Source: Lysinibacillus louembei (GTDB lineage Bacteria; Bacillota; Bacilli; Bacillales_A; Planococcaceae). From it: a DNA stretch of 64,000 bases. The stretch lies in assembly GCF_033880585.1 (NCBI RefSeq), contig NZ_CP137624.1, forward strand, positions 682,001 through 746,000, written 5' to 3'. Below, piece by piece: positions 62,823 through 64,000 of this stretch. Every line of letters starts with the position of its first letter. The stretch's first letter is position 1. A program made the position numbers and the translations under genes. A model generated the notes under the pieces. It worked only from the letters and a program-made list of their open reading frames with translations. It was not told the origin of the DNA and searched no databases.

Positions 62823-64000
62823 ATGTTATTAGATGCAGATATTAAAGCACAATTAGCCCAATATTTAGAATTAATGGAGGGTGATATTGTACTAAAAGTA
62901 AGCGCTGGTGATGATAGCGTTTCTAAAGAAATGCTTGAACTAGTAAATGAACTAAAAACAATGTCTTCGCGTATTACAGTAGAAAATACAACACTTGCTC
63001 GCACACCTAGCTTTACGGTAGACCGTGCAAACGAAGCAACTGGTATCGTCTTCGCAGGCGTTCCACTAGGTCACGAGTTCACATCACTTGTTTTAGCTTT
63101 ATTACAAGTAAGTGGTCGCGCACCAAAAGTAGAGCAAGCTGTTATTGACCAAGTGAAAGCGATTCAAGGCGAATATCGCTTTGAAACATATATTAGCTTA
63201 AGCTGTCACAACTGTCCTGACGTTGTACAAGCACTGAACATTATGAGCGTATTGAATCCAAATATTTCTCATACGATGATTGATGGTGCAGCATTTAAGG
63301 AAGAGGTAGAAAGCAAGGACATCATGGCTGTGCCGACTGTTTATTTAAATGGTGAGCCATTTGGTAGCGGTCGTATGACATTAGAAGAGATTTTGGGTAA
63401 GCTAGGTGGCGGCCCAGATGCTGCTGAATTCGAAAACAAAGAACCGTTCGACGTATTAGTTGTTGGCGGTGGCCCTGCTGGTGCAAGTGCCGCTGTTTAT
63501 GCAGCGCGTAAAGGTATTCGTACAGGTCTTGTAGCAGAGCGCTTCGGCGGTCAAGTAAACGATACATTATCAATCGAAAATATTATCGGTACAACACATA
63601 CAGAAGGACCACGCGTTGTAGCAGGTCTTGAAGAGCATGTGAAGGACTATCCAGTAGATATTATGAATACACAGCGTGCAACACGTTTAGAAAAGAAAGA
63701 TTTAATTGAAGTCGAGCTTGAAAACGGTGCCGTATTAAAAAGTAAAACGGTTATTTTATCAACAGGCGCTCGCTGGCGCAATGTTGGCGTTCCTGGTGAA
63801 GCTGAATTCAAAAATAAAGGTGTTGCCTACTGCCCACACTGTGACGGTCCATTATTCGCAGGTAAAGATGTAGCGGTAATCGGTGGGGGGAACTCTGGTA
63901 TCGAGGCTGCTATTGATTTAGCAGGTATCGTAAAGAGCGTAACAGTCATTGAATTCAACGCCGAATTAAAGGCGGATGAAGTTTTACAAAAACGCCTGTT
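62823..64000 (+). CDS. ahpF: Alkyl hydroperoxide reductase subunit F (partial)
   Basis: The frame from ATG 62823 (AGGGAG upstream) stays open to the window end, about 392 of the usual 508 residues. The N-terminal thioredoxin-like domain has the redox pair CHNC. The FAD-binding [19 protein letters not shown], the second redox centre [10 protein letters not shown] and the NAD site [17 protein letters not shown] follow in the usual order. It carries electrons from NADH to AhpC. The C-terminus is cut by the window. Confidence 0.93.
   Translation, partial: MLLDADIKAQLAQYLELMEGDIVLKVSAGDDSVSKEMLELVNELKTMSSRITVENTTLARTPSFTVDRANEATGIVFAGVPLGHEFTSLVLALLQVSGRAPKVEQAVIDQVKAIQGEYRFETYISLSCHNCPDVVQALNIMSVLNPNISHTMIDGAAFKEEVESKDIMAVPTVYLNGEPFGSGRMTLEEILGKLGGGPDAAEFENKEPFDVLVVGGGPAGASAAVYAARKGIRTGLVAERFGGQVNDTLSIENIIGTTHTEGPRVVAGLEEHVKDYPVDIMNTQRATRLEKKDLIEVELENGAVLKSKTVILSTGARWRNVGVPGEAEFKNKGVAYCPHCDGPLFAGKDVAVIGGGNSGIEAAIDLAGIVKSVTVIEFNAELKADEVLQKRL

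Overview
The window looks like chromosome of a low-GC, Gram-positive, spore-former-type Bacillales, most like Lysinibacillus or a close relative. The evidence is AT-rich DNA with strong GGAGG-type ribosome sites, many TTG and GTG starts, a bacterial nitric oxide synthase, a purine-riboswitch xpt-pbuX operon, hutU-hutI-hutG, rocD, Fur-, PerR- and MerR-type operators, and lipoprotein-anchored ABC binding proteins. I cannot fix the species from sequence alone. No rRNA, tRNA or CRISPR array was seen.

Positions 1-11.9 kb form an accessory island. It opens with an AgrB-like protease overlapping the start of an AgrD-like peptide gene that runs off the window. Three exported toxin-like genes follow, each with a small downstream gene (toxin/immunity pairs at 944-2280, 2729-3603 and 5092-6194). 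Next come an IS701-like transposase wreck and a run of copies of one immunity gene, two intact (8234, 9165) and two decayed (7826, 8827), all related to the partner at 1657. A decayed toxin remnant (9777) and a set of tiny membrane or exported proteins end the island. A dead IS3-family element sits between toxin 3 and its presumed promoter element.

From 12 to 20.4 kb two uptake systems are encoded on the minus strand. One is a Fur-box siderophore-iron ABC transporter with a FhuF-like reductase. The other is a polar amino-acid ABC transporter, whose terminator hairpin has been split by an apparently intact IS3/IS150-type insertion sequence. From 20.5 to 31 kb there is a YfbR-like HD phosphohydrolase, a MerR regulator divergent from a CPBP protease with a textbook 19-bp-spacer promoter, a lantibiotic-immunity-type ABC transporter (FEG) with its own two-component system and a tandem-repeat operator, a DUF418 protein, a chemoreceptor and an unidentified structured RNA-like region.

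From 31 to 46 kb the content is mostly core-like single genes: speG, three MFS pumps, rocD, VanZ, an EamA exporter, ypsA, xpt-pbuX with a guanine riboswitch, a membrane-anchored Mrr-type nuclease, a toast-rack lipoprotein and nos. From 46 to 49.3 kb lie an ECF sigma/anti-sigma pair and a second bacteriocin-like locus, an exported 267-aa protein plus an immunity-like membrane protein that has an orphan paralogue at 45964. From 49.3 to 56.2 kb is the histidine-degradation operon hutU-hutI-hutG with a YjiH-type transporter, divergent from an AraC-type regulator with a degenerate receiver domain. hutH is not in the window. From 57 to 64 kb come dinD, a second ECF sigma/anti-sigma pair whose anti-sigma carries a signal-peptidase-like domain, a polysaccharide deacetylase, a 20-bp tandem repeat array, a PerR box, ahpC and a truncated ahpF.

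The least explained material is the contact/secreted toxin island with its amplified orphan immunity genes, the 48-kb bacteriocin-like pair, and the structured region near 30.7-31.0 kb. Functional calls come from reading motifs by eye; no database search was run.
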